A stretch of 64,000 nt of DNA from Bradyrhizobium diazoefficiens (GCF_018129965.1 NZ_JAFCKW010000016.1:62001-126000); one strand, 5' to 3'. Positions 43,980 through 50,832 are shown, numbered from the stretch's first letter. Made by a program: numbers and translations. Notes: generated by a model not told the origin, from the sequence alone.

Positions 43980-45142
43980 CGTACCTTGGTCCAGGGCACG
44001 ACCGACATGCCGGGACCGACTGGCAGATCGGCCGGCCAGCTGTCGACAACGATCTTCACCGGCACGCGCTGCACGACCTTGACGTAATTGCCCGTGGCAT
44101 TCTCGGCCGGCAGCAGGCTGAACGCCGTGCCGGAGCCGCGTTGCACCGAATCGACATGGCCAGTCAACTTGCGGCCGGGATACGCGTCGATGCGGATATC
44201 GACCGGCTGCCCCGGACGCATATCGTTGAGCTGGGTTTCCTTGTAATTGGCCACGACCCAGACCTCGTCGGGCACGAACATCATCAGGCTCTGTCCAGCC
44301 GTGACGAGGGTGCCCTTCGCGCCGGAGAGCTTGGCAACGCGGCCGGACTGGGCAGCCACCACGTCGGTATATTGCAAGTTCAGGTTCGCCTGATCGAGCT
44401 GCGATTGCGATTTATCGAGTTGCGCCCTGGCGCCTTCGAGTTGGGCCTGCAGCGTCTTGATGCCGACTTGCGCCGCCGTCACCGCGGTCCTGGCGCGCTC
44501 ATTGTTGGCCTGCTGCGCCTGCAGATCGGAGCGGGTCTGCTGCTGGCGCTGCACGGTGCCGGCGCCCTTTTCGACGAGCTCTTCGGCGCGCTTGAATTCT
44601 TCCTGCGAGAACTGGAGCTGGGCTTGCGCCTGCTCAAACTGGGCCTGGGCCTGCTTGATCTGCTCCTGCTGCGAGACGATCTGCGCCTCGACATTGGTGA
44701 TGTTGGCCTTCGAGACCGCAACTTGTGCAGCCGCCTGCTCGATGGCGATCCGGTAATCGCGTTCGTCGATCTTCGCCAGCACATCGCCGGCGTCGACATG
44801 CTGGTTGTCCGTGACGGGGATGTCAGTCACGTAACCGCCGACCTTCGAAGCCACGGAAAAGCTCCGTGCGGCGATGAAGGCGTCGTCGGTTGATTCGTAG
44901 TGACGCGCCTGCAGCCAGTAGAGAAGGCCGCCGACGATCGCCGCGATCAGCACGACAGCCGCGACGGTGGCGAGCAGCCAATGCTCGCGAACCTTGTCGC
45001 GCAAAGACTGTGTTGGGGCCGGTTTGTCTGGCTGGCCCTTTTCCCTCCCGGACTGATCTGGAGAATTCTTCGGAGCTTCTTTCGGCCTCTGCGGCAGCGG
45101 CTGCTCCGCAGACGGCCCACGCTCCCGGGTTTGAGCATCCAC
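43976..45142 (-). CDS. HlyD/EmrA-type membrane fusion protein
   Basis: This 388-residue protein has a cytoplasmic Pro/Lys-rich N-terminus, one membrane helix at about 50-72 (LLATVAAVVLIAAIVGGLLY), a biotinyl-lipoyl-like and long coiled-coil hairpin region (about 125-250, rich in Gln and Ala), and a beta-barrel end. It bridges the inner-membrane transporter and an outer-membrane channel. The GTG at 45142 follows GAGGTG; GTG 45151 is an alternative. An EcfG-type promoter lies upstream. Confidence 0.88.
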   Translation of the reverse strand: MDAQTRERGPSAEQPLPQRPKEAPKNSPDQSGREKGQPDKPAPTQSLRDKVREHWLLATVAAVVLIAAIVGGLLYWLQARHYESTDDAFIAARSFSVASKVGGYVTDIPVTDNQHVDAGDVLAKIDERDYRIAIEQAAAQVAVSKANITNVEAQIVSQQEQIKQAQAQFEQAQAQLQFSQEEFKRAEELVEKGAGTVQRQQQTRSDLQAQQANNERARTAVTAAQVGIKTLQAQLEGARAQLDKSQSQLDQANLNLQYTDVVAAQSGRVAKLSGAKGTLVTAGQSLMMFVPDEVWVVANYKETQLNDMRPGQPVDIRIDAYPGRKLTGHVDSVQRGSGTAFSLLPAENATGNYVKVVQRVPVKIVVDSWPADLPVGPGMSVVPWTKVR

Positions 45143-45210
45143 GGTGAACACCTCGGTCAGGATTGGGCTAGCGCCGAGCCCACTCTGTCCAGGCCTGCGC
45201 GCCCGGTCCT

Positions 45211-45235
45211 AACCGCATCGCGGGAACTTGGTTCC
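45211..45235 (-). promoter_or_regulatory. EcfG-type promoter upstream of the emrAB-like operon
   Basis: On the minus strand GGAAC (45231-45235) and GGTT (45211-45214) are 16 bp apart. The -10 lies 68 nt before the emrA-like start, longer than for the other candidates. Part of this region is also a GGAAC-TTG-GTTCC palindrome (45223-45235), so an alternative role as an operator is possible. Confidence 0.5.
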
Positions 45236-45274
45236 AGCTTGCAGCCGTGGCTCTAACAACCGTGAATGCCGATT

Positions 45275-45307
45275 AAAAAAACAAGCGCAGCCCTGGTCGT
45301 GCCGCGC
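45275..45307 (-). terminator. Intrinsic terminator of the PRC-barrel operon
   Basis: In the minus-strand RNA GCGCGGC (45301-45307) pairs with GCUGCGC (45285-45291), one G-U wobble, around a 9-nt loop, followed by UUGUUUUUUU. It lies 30 nt after the stop of the small acidic peptide gene. The T-tract favours the minus direction. Confidence 0.7.
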
Positions 45308-45336
45308 TCGCTTTTCTTCGTCATCAGCGCGCCTGA

Positions 45337-45495
45337 TCAGTGCGTCCTCGTGTCCTGCCATTTTTCGAGATCGGGCTTGGTGTCGTCCGACCCCTGCTCT
45401 TTCTCCGGATTACCCTTCCAGGGCTCGTCGGTTTGCGTATGCGAACCCCAATCACTTTGATGTCGGGGGTCATCGGTCGGCCGTTCCTTACTCAT
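45337..45495 (-). CDS. Small hydrophilic peptide (52 aa), likely stress-induced
   Basis: The frame from ATG 45495 encodes 52 residues that are almost all polar: RPTDDPRHQSDWGSH and QGSDDTKPDLEKWQDTRTH. There is no signal peptide or membrane segment; the composition is that of disordered, hydrophilin-like proteins. AAGGAAATCCG is a good ribosome site. It lies 25 bp after the PRC-barrel gene and probably shares its stress promoter. Confidence 0.72.
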   Translation of the reverse strand: MSKERPTDDPRHQSDWGSHTQTDEPWKGNPEKEQGSDDTKPDLEKWQDTRTH

Positions 45496-45520
45496 CGGAT
45501 TTCCTTCGATGTTGCGGCCA

Positions 45521-45895
45521 TCACGGAATCGGAACGCCATAATAGGAATTGATGCCGCGCACGGTAGCATCATCGCCCCAGTTCCAGTCGCTGCGGTCGC
45601 CGTACTTGGGGCCCCCTTCAAGGGACTGGGCTGTAATACCTGTGACATAGCCGCCCAGCTCCGTGTCGTATTTCAGCGACTGCCAAGGCAGCGGATAGTG
45701 ATCGTTCCCAAGTCCCAAAAAGCCGCCGAAGCCGAGCACGGCGTACGACACCTTGCCGCTGACCTTGTCGATCATTACGCGCTCGATCGAACCGATCTTG
45801 GTGCGATCCGCGCCATACACCGATGTTCCCTCGACCTTGTCGCTGCCGATCAACCGGCCCATCTCGTCGCGGTCCAATTCACCTTCGTTCATCAT
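45521..45895 (-). CDS. PRC-barrel domain protein
   Basis: This 124-residue protein has a PRC-barrel core: LIGSDKVEGTSVYGADRTKIGSIERVMID followed by KVSYAVLGFGGFLGLGNDHYPLPWQSL. PRC-barrels bind proteins or RNA in ribosome maturation and photosynthetic assembly; stress-induced stand-alone copies are common in Rhizobiales. ATG 45895 or 45892 is the start; the longer frame to 45988 is unconserved. An EcfG-type promoter precedes it. The 52-aa gene follows. Confidence 0.85.
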   Translation of the reverse strand: MMNEGELDRDEMGRLIGSDKVEGTSVYGADRTKIGSIERVMIDKVSGKVSYAVLGFGGFLGLGNDHYPLPWQSLKYDTELGGYVTGITAQSLEGGPKYGDRSDWNWGDDATVRGINSYYGVPIP

Positions 45896-45926
45896 CTGAA
45901 TTCTCCACTCAGCGAATGTCAGGCTC

Positions 45927-45951
45927 AACCGGATCAATGCCCGATCGTTCC
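45927..45951 (-). promoter_or_regulatory. EcfG-type promoter of the PRC-barrel gene
   Basis: On the minus strand GGAAC (45947-45951) and GGTT (45927-45930) are 16 bp apart. The -10 ends 31 nt before the ATG at 45895, a spacing shared by several other genes in this cluster. This matches the general-stress consensus except for one -10 base. Confidence 0.7.
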
Positions 45952-46066
45952 TGTTGGCCGGAGCCGGCCCGCGATCGCAGAGGCCCAATTTAAATAACGT
46001 GGGATTTGAACAAGAGCGTCAGGGCCGTGTTGGCCCGCACAGACCTCGCACCGCCGCATCGCCTCC

Positions 46067-46091
46067 GCAACGAATACGATCACGGCGCGTT
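46067..46091 (+). promoter_or_regulatory. Weak EcfG-type promoter of the SDR gene
   Basis: GCAAC (46067-46071) and CGTT (46088-46091) are 16 bp apart; the -10 ends 24 nt before the ATG at 46116. The -35 has one mismatch (GCAAC for GGAAC). The gene is of a type usually in the general-stress regulon. Confidence 0.4.
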
Positions 46092-46115
46092 GAGCTGTGA
46101 ACCGCGGAGACCTTC

Positions 46116-47117
46116 ATGACACATCGAACCAATCCTCCCCTATCCCGCCGGCATGTCATTCACGCAGCGAGCGCAACGCTTGCCGCGACGTCGCTGGCAT
46201 CTTCAACAGCAAAAGGAAATACCGCAATGGCCGAGCAGGACCTGATTGATCCCATCAACCGCTATCCAAAGCCCCCGTTCAAGAAGCAATCGCAGCCATG
46301 GCCAGGACTTGCCGGCCAGATGGAGCCGCGCCCGGACCATGGGGAGACCAGCTACAAGGGATCCGGGCGCCTCGCCGGACGCAAGGCGCTCATCACGGGC
46401 GGCGATTCCGGAATGGGACGCGCCGCCGCGATCGCCTATGCGCGCGAAGGCGCCGATGTCGCCATCAACTATCTTCCGGCAGAGGAGCCGGATGCACAGG
46501 AAGTGATCGCGCTAATCAAGAAGGAAGGGCGTATCGGCCTTGCTATTCCAGGCGACCTCAAGGACGAAGCCTTCTGCAGCAAACTGGTCGAGCAGGCGGT
46601 GCAGGGCCTTGGTGGTCTCGACATCCTCGTCAACAACGCGGCGCGACAGCAGACGCGCGCTTCCATCCTCGACGTTTCGTCGGAAGACTTCGACGCAACG
46701 ATGAAAACCAACATCTATGCTCCGTTCTGGACGATCAAAGCCGCGCTGCCGCACCTGAAACCCGGATCCTGCATCATCGGCACGACATCCGAGCAGGCCT
46801 ACGATCCCTCCCCGGATCTCTATGACTATGCCCAGACCAAGGCCGCAACGATGAATTACGTGAAGTCGCTGGCGAAGCAACTCGCCTCGAAGGGCATTCG
46901 CGTCAACGGTGTCGCGCCGGGCCCGATCTGGACGCCGCTGCAGGTTTCGGGCGGCGCTACGATGGAGAAGCTGGAAAAATTCGGCGGCATGACGCCGTTC
47001 GGCCGTCCCGGCCAGCCTGTCGAGCTCGCTTCGATCTACGTCCAGCTTGCGGCAGCCGACGCGAGCTATGCAACCGGCCAAGTGTATGGCGCCGCAGGCG
47101 GTTCGGGACAGCCGTAA
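46116..47117 (+). CDS. SDR family oxidoreductase with twin-arginine leader (YghA-like)
   Basis: This 333-residue protein has an N-terminal Tat-like leader (SRRHVIHAASATLAATSLA), then the extended region INRYPKPPFKKQSQPWPG typical of the YghA/general-stress SDR subgroup. SDR motifs are ITGGDSGMGRAAAIAYAREGA, NNAA, Ser in IGTTSEQAY and YDYAQTKAA. Such enzymes reduce aldehydes and are often induced by stress. A leader is unusual for an SDR and may be only predicted; ATG 46208 would remove it. A long hairpin follows its stop. Confidence 0.85.
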   Translation: MTHRTNPPLSRRHVIHAASATLAATSLASSTAKGNTAMAEQDLIDPINRYPKPPFKKQSQPWPGLAGQMEPRPDHGETSYKGSGRLAGRKALITGGDSGMGRAAAIAYAREGADVAINYLPAEEPDAQEVIALIKKEGRIGLAIPGDLKDEAFCSKLVEQAVQGLGGLDILVNNAARQQTRASILDVSSEDFDATMKTNIYAPFWTIKAALPHLKPGSCIIGTTSEQAYDPSPDLYDYAQTKAATMNYVKSLAKQLASKGIRVNGVAPGPIWTPLQVSGGATMEKLEKFGGMTPFGRPGQPVELASIYVQLAAADASYATGQVYGAAGGSGQP

Positions 47118-47147
47118 GACCGCTCCCACTCAGCTCTTCCAGCGAAA

Positions 47148-47178
47148 ACGGCCCTGGCAAGGTGGGTGCCAGGGCCGT
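47148..47178 (+). terminator. Strong hairpin after the SDR gene
   Basis: ACGGCCCTGGCA (47148-47159) and TGCCAGGGCCGT (47167-47178) form a perfect 12-bp stem with a 7-nt loop. The T-tract is weak (CCTTGG), so termination may be partial. A second hairpin of CTTCCGG/CCGGAAG arms lies about 47190-47225. Confidence 0.65.
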
Positions 47179-47265
47179 CCTTGGAGATTGCTTCCGGAGC
47201 ACCGGGGGCGTGATCGCCGGAAGCAATTGATCGACTCTTCACGCGCGGATTGGTTCCTCGCAAAA

Positions 47266-47472
47266 TCAGCCGGTTGGCGCTGCGCCGGAATCATCAGGCG
47301 TCATGCCGGAGCCCGGCGTCTTGCTGTTGTCATTGAGTTTCGGATCGCGCGTCGCTTCACGCGATGGAGAGCCCTTTTCATCTGTTTTGTGTACGGTCTG
47401 CGCGCGCTGCTTGTCGCGCGGCTGATCCTCTGCCAGCTCGTTTTTGACGATGCCGTGATCGGAATGGGCCAT
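47266..47472 (-). CDS. Small hydrophilic protein (68 aa), stress cluster
   Basis: This 68-residue protein is rich in Asp, Lys, Ser, Thr and Pro and lacks long hydrophobic stretches, as intrinsically disordered proteins do. GCGAGGACGTC is the Shine-Dalgarno region. No domain is recognised. An EcfG-type promoter is placed 35 nt upstream. It may be a hydrophilin-like stress protein, which is inference from composition. Confidence 0.72.
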   Translation of the reverse strand: MAHSDHGIVKNELAEDQPRDKQRAQTVHKTDEKGSPSREATRDPKLNDNSKTPGSGMTPDDSGAAPTG

Positions 47473-47507
47473 GACGTCCTCGCTTCTCCAGATTGTATTG
47501 AAGCGGT

Positions 47508-47532
47508 TACGCGCCGGGCCAAGGAAGGTTCC
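47508..47532 (-). promoter_or_regulatory. EcfG-type promoter of the 68-aa stress gene
   Basis: On the minus strand GGAAC (47528-47532) and CGTA (47508-47511) are 16 bp apart. The -10 ends 35 nt before the ATG at 47472. The -10 has a terminal A instead of T. Confidence 0.6.
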
Positions 47533-47547
47533 CGCGCCGACGGGCTG

Positions 47548-47679
47548 TTAGCTGTGCGCTGCGCGCACCGAAACAGACGCGTGCTCGAGATGCACTTGCC
47601 GGACGGTGGTGGCCGTCGCAAATGCAACCGAGACGCCAAAGGCGAGAACGAGCGAGAGAAGAGCAAGACGTGGGGCCAT
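47548..47679 (-). CDS. Small membrane/exported peptide (43 aa)
   Basis: From ATG 47679 the frame encodes 43 residues: a hydrophobic signal-like helix (APRLALLSLVLAFGVSVAFA) followed by a short polar tail of about 20 residues. AAGGAGGTTTTGCA is an almost perfect ribosome site, which is the main evidence that it is translated. It is too short for a recognisable domain. The longer frame to 47772 has no ribosome site. Confidence 0.6.
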   Translation of the reverse strand: MAPRLALLSLVLAFGVSVAFATATTVRQVHLEHASVSVRAAHS

Positions 47680-47789
47680 TGCAAAACCTCCTTCTGGAAT
47701 AAGAATGTGATCGACTGTGTCCTGATGATCCTCGATTGGTCGCGTGCGGTCCGTGAGCGGTCTCATACCCAAAGATACGGAAAACGGAA

Positions 47790-47984
47790 TCAGGCATCCT
47801 GCATCGGGCGGATGCGGACCTTGACGGGCGGGATTTCGCCATCGAGCCAGTCCTGTTCGTTCGCGAGCGCCATCCAGGCTTCCGCCATGCGCGAGTAGCG
47901 CTTGTAGGTGGGCTGGCCCTCGGCGCGCTCGGCGAGCTGCAGGCAGTTGTCGGCGTTGTCCCTGAAGATGTCAGACTGTTTCAT
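47790..47984 (-). CDS. Small helical protein (64 aa), Bradyrhizobium type
   Basis: This 64-residue protein has two predicted helices (DIFRDNADNCLQLAERA and YSRMAEAWMALANEQDWL). Its pattern resembles the small helical proteins at 53470-53682 and at the end of the window, though similarity is weak. There is no strong ribosome site; ATCCTC precedes ATG. It lies in the stress cluster. The function is unknown. Confidence 0.7.
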   Translation of the reverse strand: MKQSDIFRDNADNCLQLAERAEGQPTYKRYSRMAEAWMALANEQDWLDGEIPPVKVRIRPMQDA

Positions 47985-48115
47985 GAGGATAATCTGGGGA
48001 CGGAACCCGGTCGTCGCAACCGACCTTACCGGATCGTAACGTATAGAGAACTTCGCGCGCCGTTGGCCATTGGAGAATGATGCGGATGCCTGTCGCTCGT
48101 GTTGACCGTGTCGGG

Positions 48116-48337
48116 TCAGAGTGACGCGGCCACTCGTGCAGGCACCGTCGCCTGAGGCTTGCTGTCGCTACGTCCTTCCAGCCACGCCTCTGTCTGTGCG
48201 AGCTCCTTCAGCGCCTTGGCATAGCGAAGAACTGCGCTGCGCTCGGCGCCGCGGGGCAGCTTGCGCGCCTTGCGCAGCAGATCCGCAGCCGCGTTGCGGT
48301 AGGCCAGCGAGCGATAGAGGAAAACGACCGTGCCCAT
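48116..48337 (-). CDS. Small basic helical protein (73 aa)
   Basis: From ATG 48337 with upstream GGGAGCATTCGCCC, the frame encodes 73 residues. The central part (NAAADLLRKARKLPRGAERSAVLRYAKALKELAQTEAWLEGR) is a helical hairpin-like pattern, and the tail is Pro/Ala-rich. Members of this type are common in Bradyrhizobium. No function is known. It lies on the same strand as its small neighbours. Confidence 0.7.
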   Translation of the reverse strand: MGTVVFLYRSLAYRNAAADLLRKARKLPRGAERSAVLRYAKALKELAQTEAWLEGRSDSKPQATVPARVAASL

Positions 48338-48466
48338 GGGCGAATGCTCCCGTGTTGATGCGGTCATTCTGGCAAGATCGGCATGAACGCCGGATGAAGA
48401 CGGTGATCCCCGCAAATACTGCTGCGGGCGGGCATGCCAGATGTTGCAATGCCTGCCAGGAACGAC

Positions 48467-48492
48467 AAAGCCCCGTACTGGCGCGGGGCTTT
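48467..48492 (-). terminator. Hairpin after the DJ-1/PfpI gene
   Basis: AAAGCCCCG (48467-48475) and CGGGGCTTT (48484-48492) form a 9-bp stem. It lies 24 nt after the PfpI-like stop on the minus strand. The short T-run makes termination plausible but not certain. Confidence 0.7.
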
Positions 48493-48515
48493 GCATTCCA
48501 AAGGTCGGAACAATC

Positions 48516-49076
48516 TCAGGCGGCGCTGCGCTGGGCGTGGCGCCCTTCCTTGACCTCCTCGATGATCTTTGCGCTGAAGGCTTCGAGGTCGCCGGGATTG
48601 CGCGATGTAATCACGCCCTGATCCACGACCACTTCAGAGTCCTGCCATGTCGCACCTGCGTTGACGACATCGGTCTTGATGGACTTGTAGGAGGTCATCT
48701 TGCGTCCCTTGGCGATTCCGGTTTCGATCAGAAGCCAGGGCGCGTGGCAAACCGCAGCGACGACTTTCTTGGCGTCGAAGATCTCCTTGATGAAGGCAAG
48801 TGCCTTGGGCTCGACACGGAGCAGGTCGGGGTTGATCTGCCCTCCCGGCAGCACGATGGCGTCGTAGTCCGCACTCGAAGCCTGGTCGATCGTCTTGTCG
48901 ACCTTGACCGACCGGCCCCAATCCTTGTCGTCCCAACCCTTGATCTCGCCAGGCGCAAGCGAAATCACGTGTACCGTCGCGCCGGCCTGTTTCAGGCGAT
49001 CGCGCGGTACCTCCAGCTCTGACTGTTCGAACCCGTTTGTGGCGAGGATGGCAATGGTCTTGCCGCTAAGCTCCAT
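48516..49076 (-). CDS. DJ-1/PfpI family protein (stress glutamine-amidotransferase-like)
   Basis: This 186-residue protein has the DJ-1/PfpI fold with the nucleophile Cys110 in VCHAPWLL, Glu20 in FEQSE and VLPGGQINPD. Members act as deglycases, chaperones or proteases in stress. AAAGGAGCGTTCC gives a strong ribosome site at ATG 49076. A GGAAC-N16-TATT element at 49111-49135 may be an EcfG promoter. It is in a cluster of stress genes. Confidence 0.9.
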   Translation of the reverse strand: MELSGKTIAILATNGFEQSELEVPRDRLKQAGATVHVISLAPGEIKGWDDKDWGRSVKVDKTIDQASSADYDAIVLPGGQINPDLLRVEPKALAFIKEIFDAKKVVAAVCHAPWLLIETGIAKGRKMTSYKSIKTDVVNAGATWQDSEVVVDQGVITSRNPGDLEAFSAKIIEEVKEGRHAQRSAA

Positions 49077-49110
49077 GGAACGCTCCTTTGGTGTTGGAAT
49101 GATCTCATCC

Positions 49111-49135
49111 AATACCAGCGCTGTGCGATCGTTCC
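49111..49135 (-). promoter_or_regulatory. Weak EcfG-type promoter of the DJ-1/PfpI gene
   Basis: On the minus strand GGAAC (49131-49135) is followed after 16 bp by TATT (49111-49114); only the two last bases agree with GGTT. The -10 ends 34 nt before ATG 49076, the same distance as in the clear members. A DJ-1/PfpI protein is a usual general-stress gene. Confidence 0.35.
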
Positions 49136-49151
49136 GGAAGCGCCCTTCACA

Positions 49152-49328
49152 TCACTGTGCGGCACTCGATTTCACGAGTTGCTCGAGCCGCGCACGCTTG
49201 CGTGCGATCAGGAGCTGGGCTGCGGCATCGTCGAGGCCCTCGCGCTGCAATTGCCGGATCGCGGAGCCGAGTTCGAGAATCTCGGCGCGCAGCTTGAGAA
49301 TCCGGTACGTCTCCGGGTCTTCCTCCAC
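49152..49328 (-). CDS. Small coiled-coil protein (58 aa, GTG start), SOS operon gene 2
   Basis: A GTG at 49328 with GGGAGAGCGCG upstream opens 58 codons to the stop at 49152-49154. The product is highly charged and helical (EEDPETYRILKLRAEILELG and LLIARKRARLEQLV), with heptad-like leucines that suggest a coiled coil. It starts 18 bp after the 91-aa gene and is on the same strand, so they form one operon downstream of the SOS box. Codon third positions are GC-rich as in real genes. It has no known family. Confidence 0.7.
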   Translation of the reverse strand: MEEDPETYRILKLRAEILELGSAIRQLQREGLDDAAAQLLIARKRARLEQLVKSSAAQ

Positions 49329-49346
49329 CGCGCTCTCCCAAAGCTC

Positions 49347-49622
49347 TCAGCGGCCCGCGATCACTCGCAGGGGTTTGACGGCTGTCTTGACCGGACGCAG
49401 GCGCACGCGGTCGCGGACATCAGACAGGACATCCCCGCCACCGGCCGCCTTCCATTCGCCGATCAGCAGGGTGATCTTCTGGCGCAGATCCATCTGCGCC
49501 AGCGCCTTCTGCGTGCAGTCGCGATCACGATCGACAAGGCCGCGGACGGAGGCCTCGACATCAGCCATCTCCAGCCTCAAGGCACTGATTTTACGTCGAA
49601 TTCCATTAATTCTGTTGTCCAT
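49347..49622 (-). CDS. Small helical protein (91 aa), SOS-box operon gene 1
   Basis: This 91-residue protein is predicted to be mostly helical in residues 1-60 (NRINGIRRKISALRLEMADVE), followed by WKAAGGGDVLSDVRDRV and a basic tail. It has no recognised domain. Its ATG at 49622 lies downstream of a sigma70-like promoter with a GAAC-N7-GAAC SOS box in the spacer (49628-49656), so it is likely repressed by LexA and induced by DNA damage. A second small gene follows. Confidence 0.75.
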   Translation of the reverse strand: MDNRINGIRRKISALRLEMADVEASVRGLVDRDRDCTQKALAQMDLRQKITLLIGEWKAAGGGDVLSDVRDRVRLRPVKTAVKPLRVIAGR

Positions 49623-49625
49623 GGC

Positions 49626-49656
49626 TTGTTAGAACAAAATAAGAACATATAGTCAA
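49626..49656. promoter_or_regulatory. Bidirectional sigma70 promoters with shared alphaproteobacterial SOS box
   Basis: The box is GAAC-AAAATAA-GAAC at 49632-49646 (GTTC-N7-GTTC in reverse), the LexA-binding form of alphaproteobacteria. On the minus strand TTGACT (49651-49656) and TCTAAC (49628-49633) have 17-bp spacing; on the plus strand TTGTTA (49626-49631) and TATAGT (49648-49653) have 16-bp spacing. The box covers the spacer in both directions. LexA binding here would repress both 49622 (minus) and 49684 (plus). Confidence 0.8.
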
Positions 49657-49683
49657 GCCACGATTCCAGAACGGAGAGGTTAG

Positions 49684-49878
49684 ATGCAGGTTCAAGGTAA
49701 ATACGATGCCCGGGCTTTCCTCGCGGAGCAGATGACGCGGACGCAAGGCCTGAGGTTGAAGCGGCTCAGCGAGGAGGCCTATCAGCCCGCGCAATATAGT
49801 CGGGATCTGTCCTCTGCCGAAGCCGCGCGTCGCATCCAGGTGCTAGAGGCTGAGATCGAGTTGGCCAATTCCTTCTGA
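49684..49878 (+). CDS. DUF3072-like small protein (64 aa)
   Basis: This 64-residue protein has the DUF3072-like segment MTRTQGLRLKRLSEEAYQPAQYSRDLSSAEAARRIQVLE, a short helical pattern found in SAP-like or DUF3072 proteins of Bradyrhizobium. GAGAGG precedes ATG 49684. Its promoter is the plus-strand one that shares the SOS box with the divergent operon. The function is unknown; a DNA-associated role is only a guess. Confidence 0.72.
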   Translation: MQVQGKYDARAFLAEQMTRTQGLRLKRLSEEAYQPAQYSRDLSSAEAARRIQVLEAEIELANSF

Positions 49879-49898
49879 GGCCCGCGGCCCGCGTGTTT

Positions 49899-49923
49899 GG
49901 AACGTTGCATGAGCGATGCGGTT
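49899..49923 (+). promoter_or_regulatory. EcfG-type promoter of the DUF6496 gene
   Basis: GGAAC (49899-49903) and GGTT (49920-49923) are 16 bp apart; the -10 ends 27 nt before the ATG at 49951. This is one of the best matches to the general-stress consensus in the window. Confidence 0.7.
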
Positions 49924-49950
49924 CTTTCCCCGGTCCAAGGGAGAGAACTG

Positions 49951-50250
49951 ATGGCACGCAAGGCAACGAAGCGCCGCTATTCCCGGAGCGCCGGCGATGA
50001 TGTCGCGCGCGAGATGCGCCGGTACAAGAAGGGGACCGCCAAGAGCGGCCCCGGCGGTCGCGGCGGACGCGTGAAGAGTCGCAAGCAAGCGATCGCAATC
50101 GGCCTGTCCGAGGCGCGCAAGAAGGGCAAGACGGTCGCGCAAAAAGCGTCGAAGCGAGCCACGGCAAAGAAGACGACAAAGAAGACGGCCAGGAAGGCTT
50201 CCAAGAAGACTTCGAAGAAGACATCGAAGCGCAAATCCGCCAAGCGGTAA
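49951..50250 (+). CDS. DUF6496 protein with a histone-H1-like lysine-rich tail
   Basis: This 99-residue protein has a DUF6496-type core: RSAGDDVAREMRRYKKGTAKSG and KSRKQAIAIGLSEARKKGK. The C-terminal 40 residues are a Lys/Ala/Thr repeat (KKTSKKTSKRKSAKR) like the tails of histone H1 or bacterial Hc1 proteins, so DNA binding is likely by composition. AAGGGAGAGAACTG precedes the ATG. It has an EcfG-type promoter, so it may compact DNA in stress. Confidence 0.82.
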   Translation: MARKATKRRYSRSAGDDVAREMRRYKKGTAKSGPGGRGGRVKSRKQAIAIGLSEARKKGKTVAQKASKRATAKKTTKKTARKASKKTSKKTSKRKSAKR

Positions 50251-50261
50251 GGACGATCACC

Positions 50262-50624
50262 TCAGATCATGCTGCCGGGCATGAAGCAGCGGATTGCAAT
50301 CCCGAACGCTGTCCTGACCGGCCACACCATGGTGCGGCCGGCACGGTTGGGCTCGGTGATCACAGCCTCGTCCGGGACGTCGATCCAGTGCCCATCCAGC
50401 CGGACGCGATAGTGCCCGTCGTGTGATTCCCAATCGGGATCCGAGACCGCAAATCCGTCGGCATCCGAGCAACAGGGGCCGAGATGGCTGCGAAGGCTGT
50501 CGAACCATGGCTTGAGCGGAGAGTCGGCATAGCGTCCGTCGTCGCGCCCCAGCGCGCTTCCGGTCGACAGCATGAACGGCGCAACCAGCAGCGCACGTCG
50601 CAGCGAGAGCTTCAATCGACCCAT
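50262..50624 (-). CDS. Exported hypothetical protein with CC motif
   Basis: This 120-residue protein has a signal-like N-terminus (1-30) and a mature part with PCCSDADGFAVSDPDWESH and a WIDVPDEAVI strand. This pattern is common in small exported Bradyrhizobium proteins whose role is unknown; the PCCSDADG turn could bind a metal. ATG 50624 is used; a start at 50714 gives an implausible N-terminus. Confidence 0.68.
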   Translation of the reverse strand: MGRLKLSLRRALLVAPFMLSTGSALGRDDGRYADSPLKPWFDSLRSHLGPCCSDADGFAVSDPDWESHDGHYRVRLDGHWIDVPDEAVITEPNRAGRTMVWPVRTAFGIAIRCFMPGSMI

Positions 50625-50832
50625 GTCGGCACCGACCAAGTACGAACGTCCGGTTCCAGAAGACGTTCGAAGTTCCACTCTTGCAAGTCGCCTTGGCACC
50701 GCCGTTGGCACCAAGGTCCACGCACAGCCTGAGGGGCGAACGCGGCTTTTTCGGACGAACCGGTCATGATTGCTGCCGTTGACGAGAATGTTATCGGCAA
50801 CCTGTGGGTATCCCCGCTGCGGACGAGAAAAG

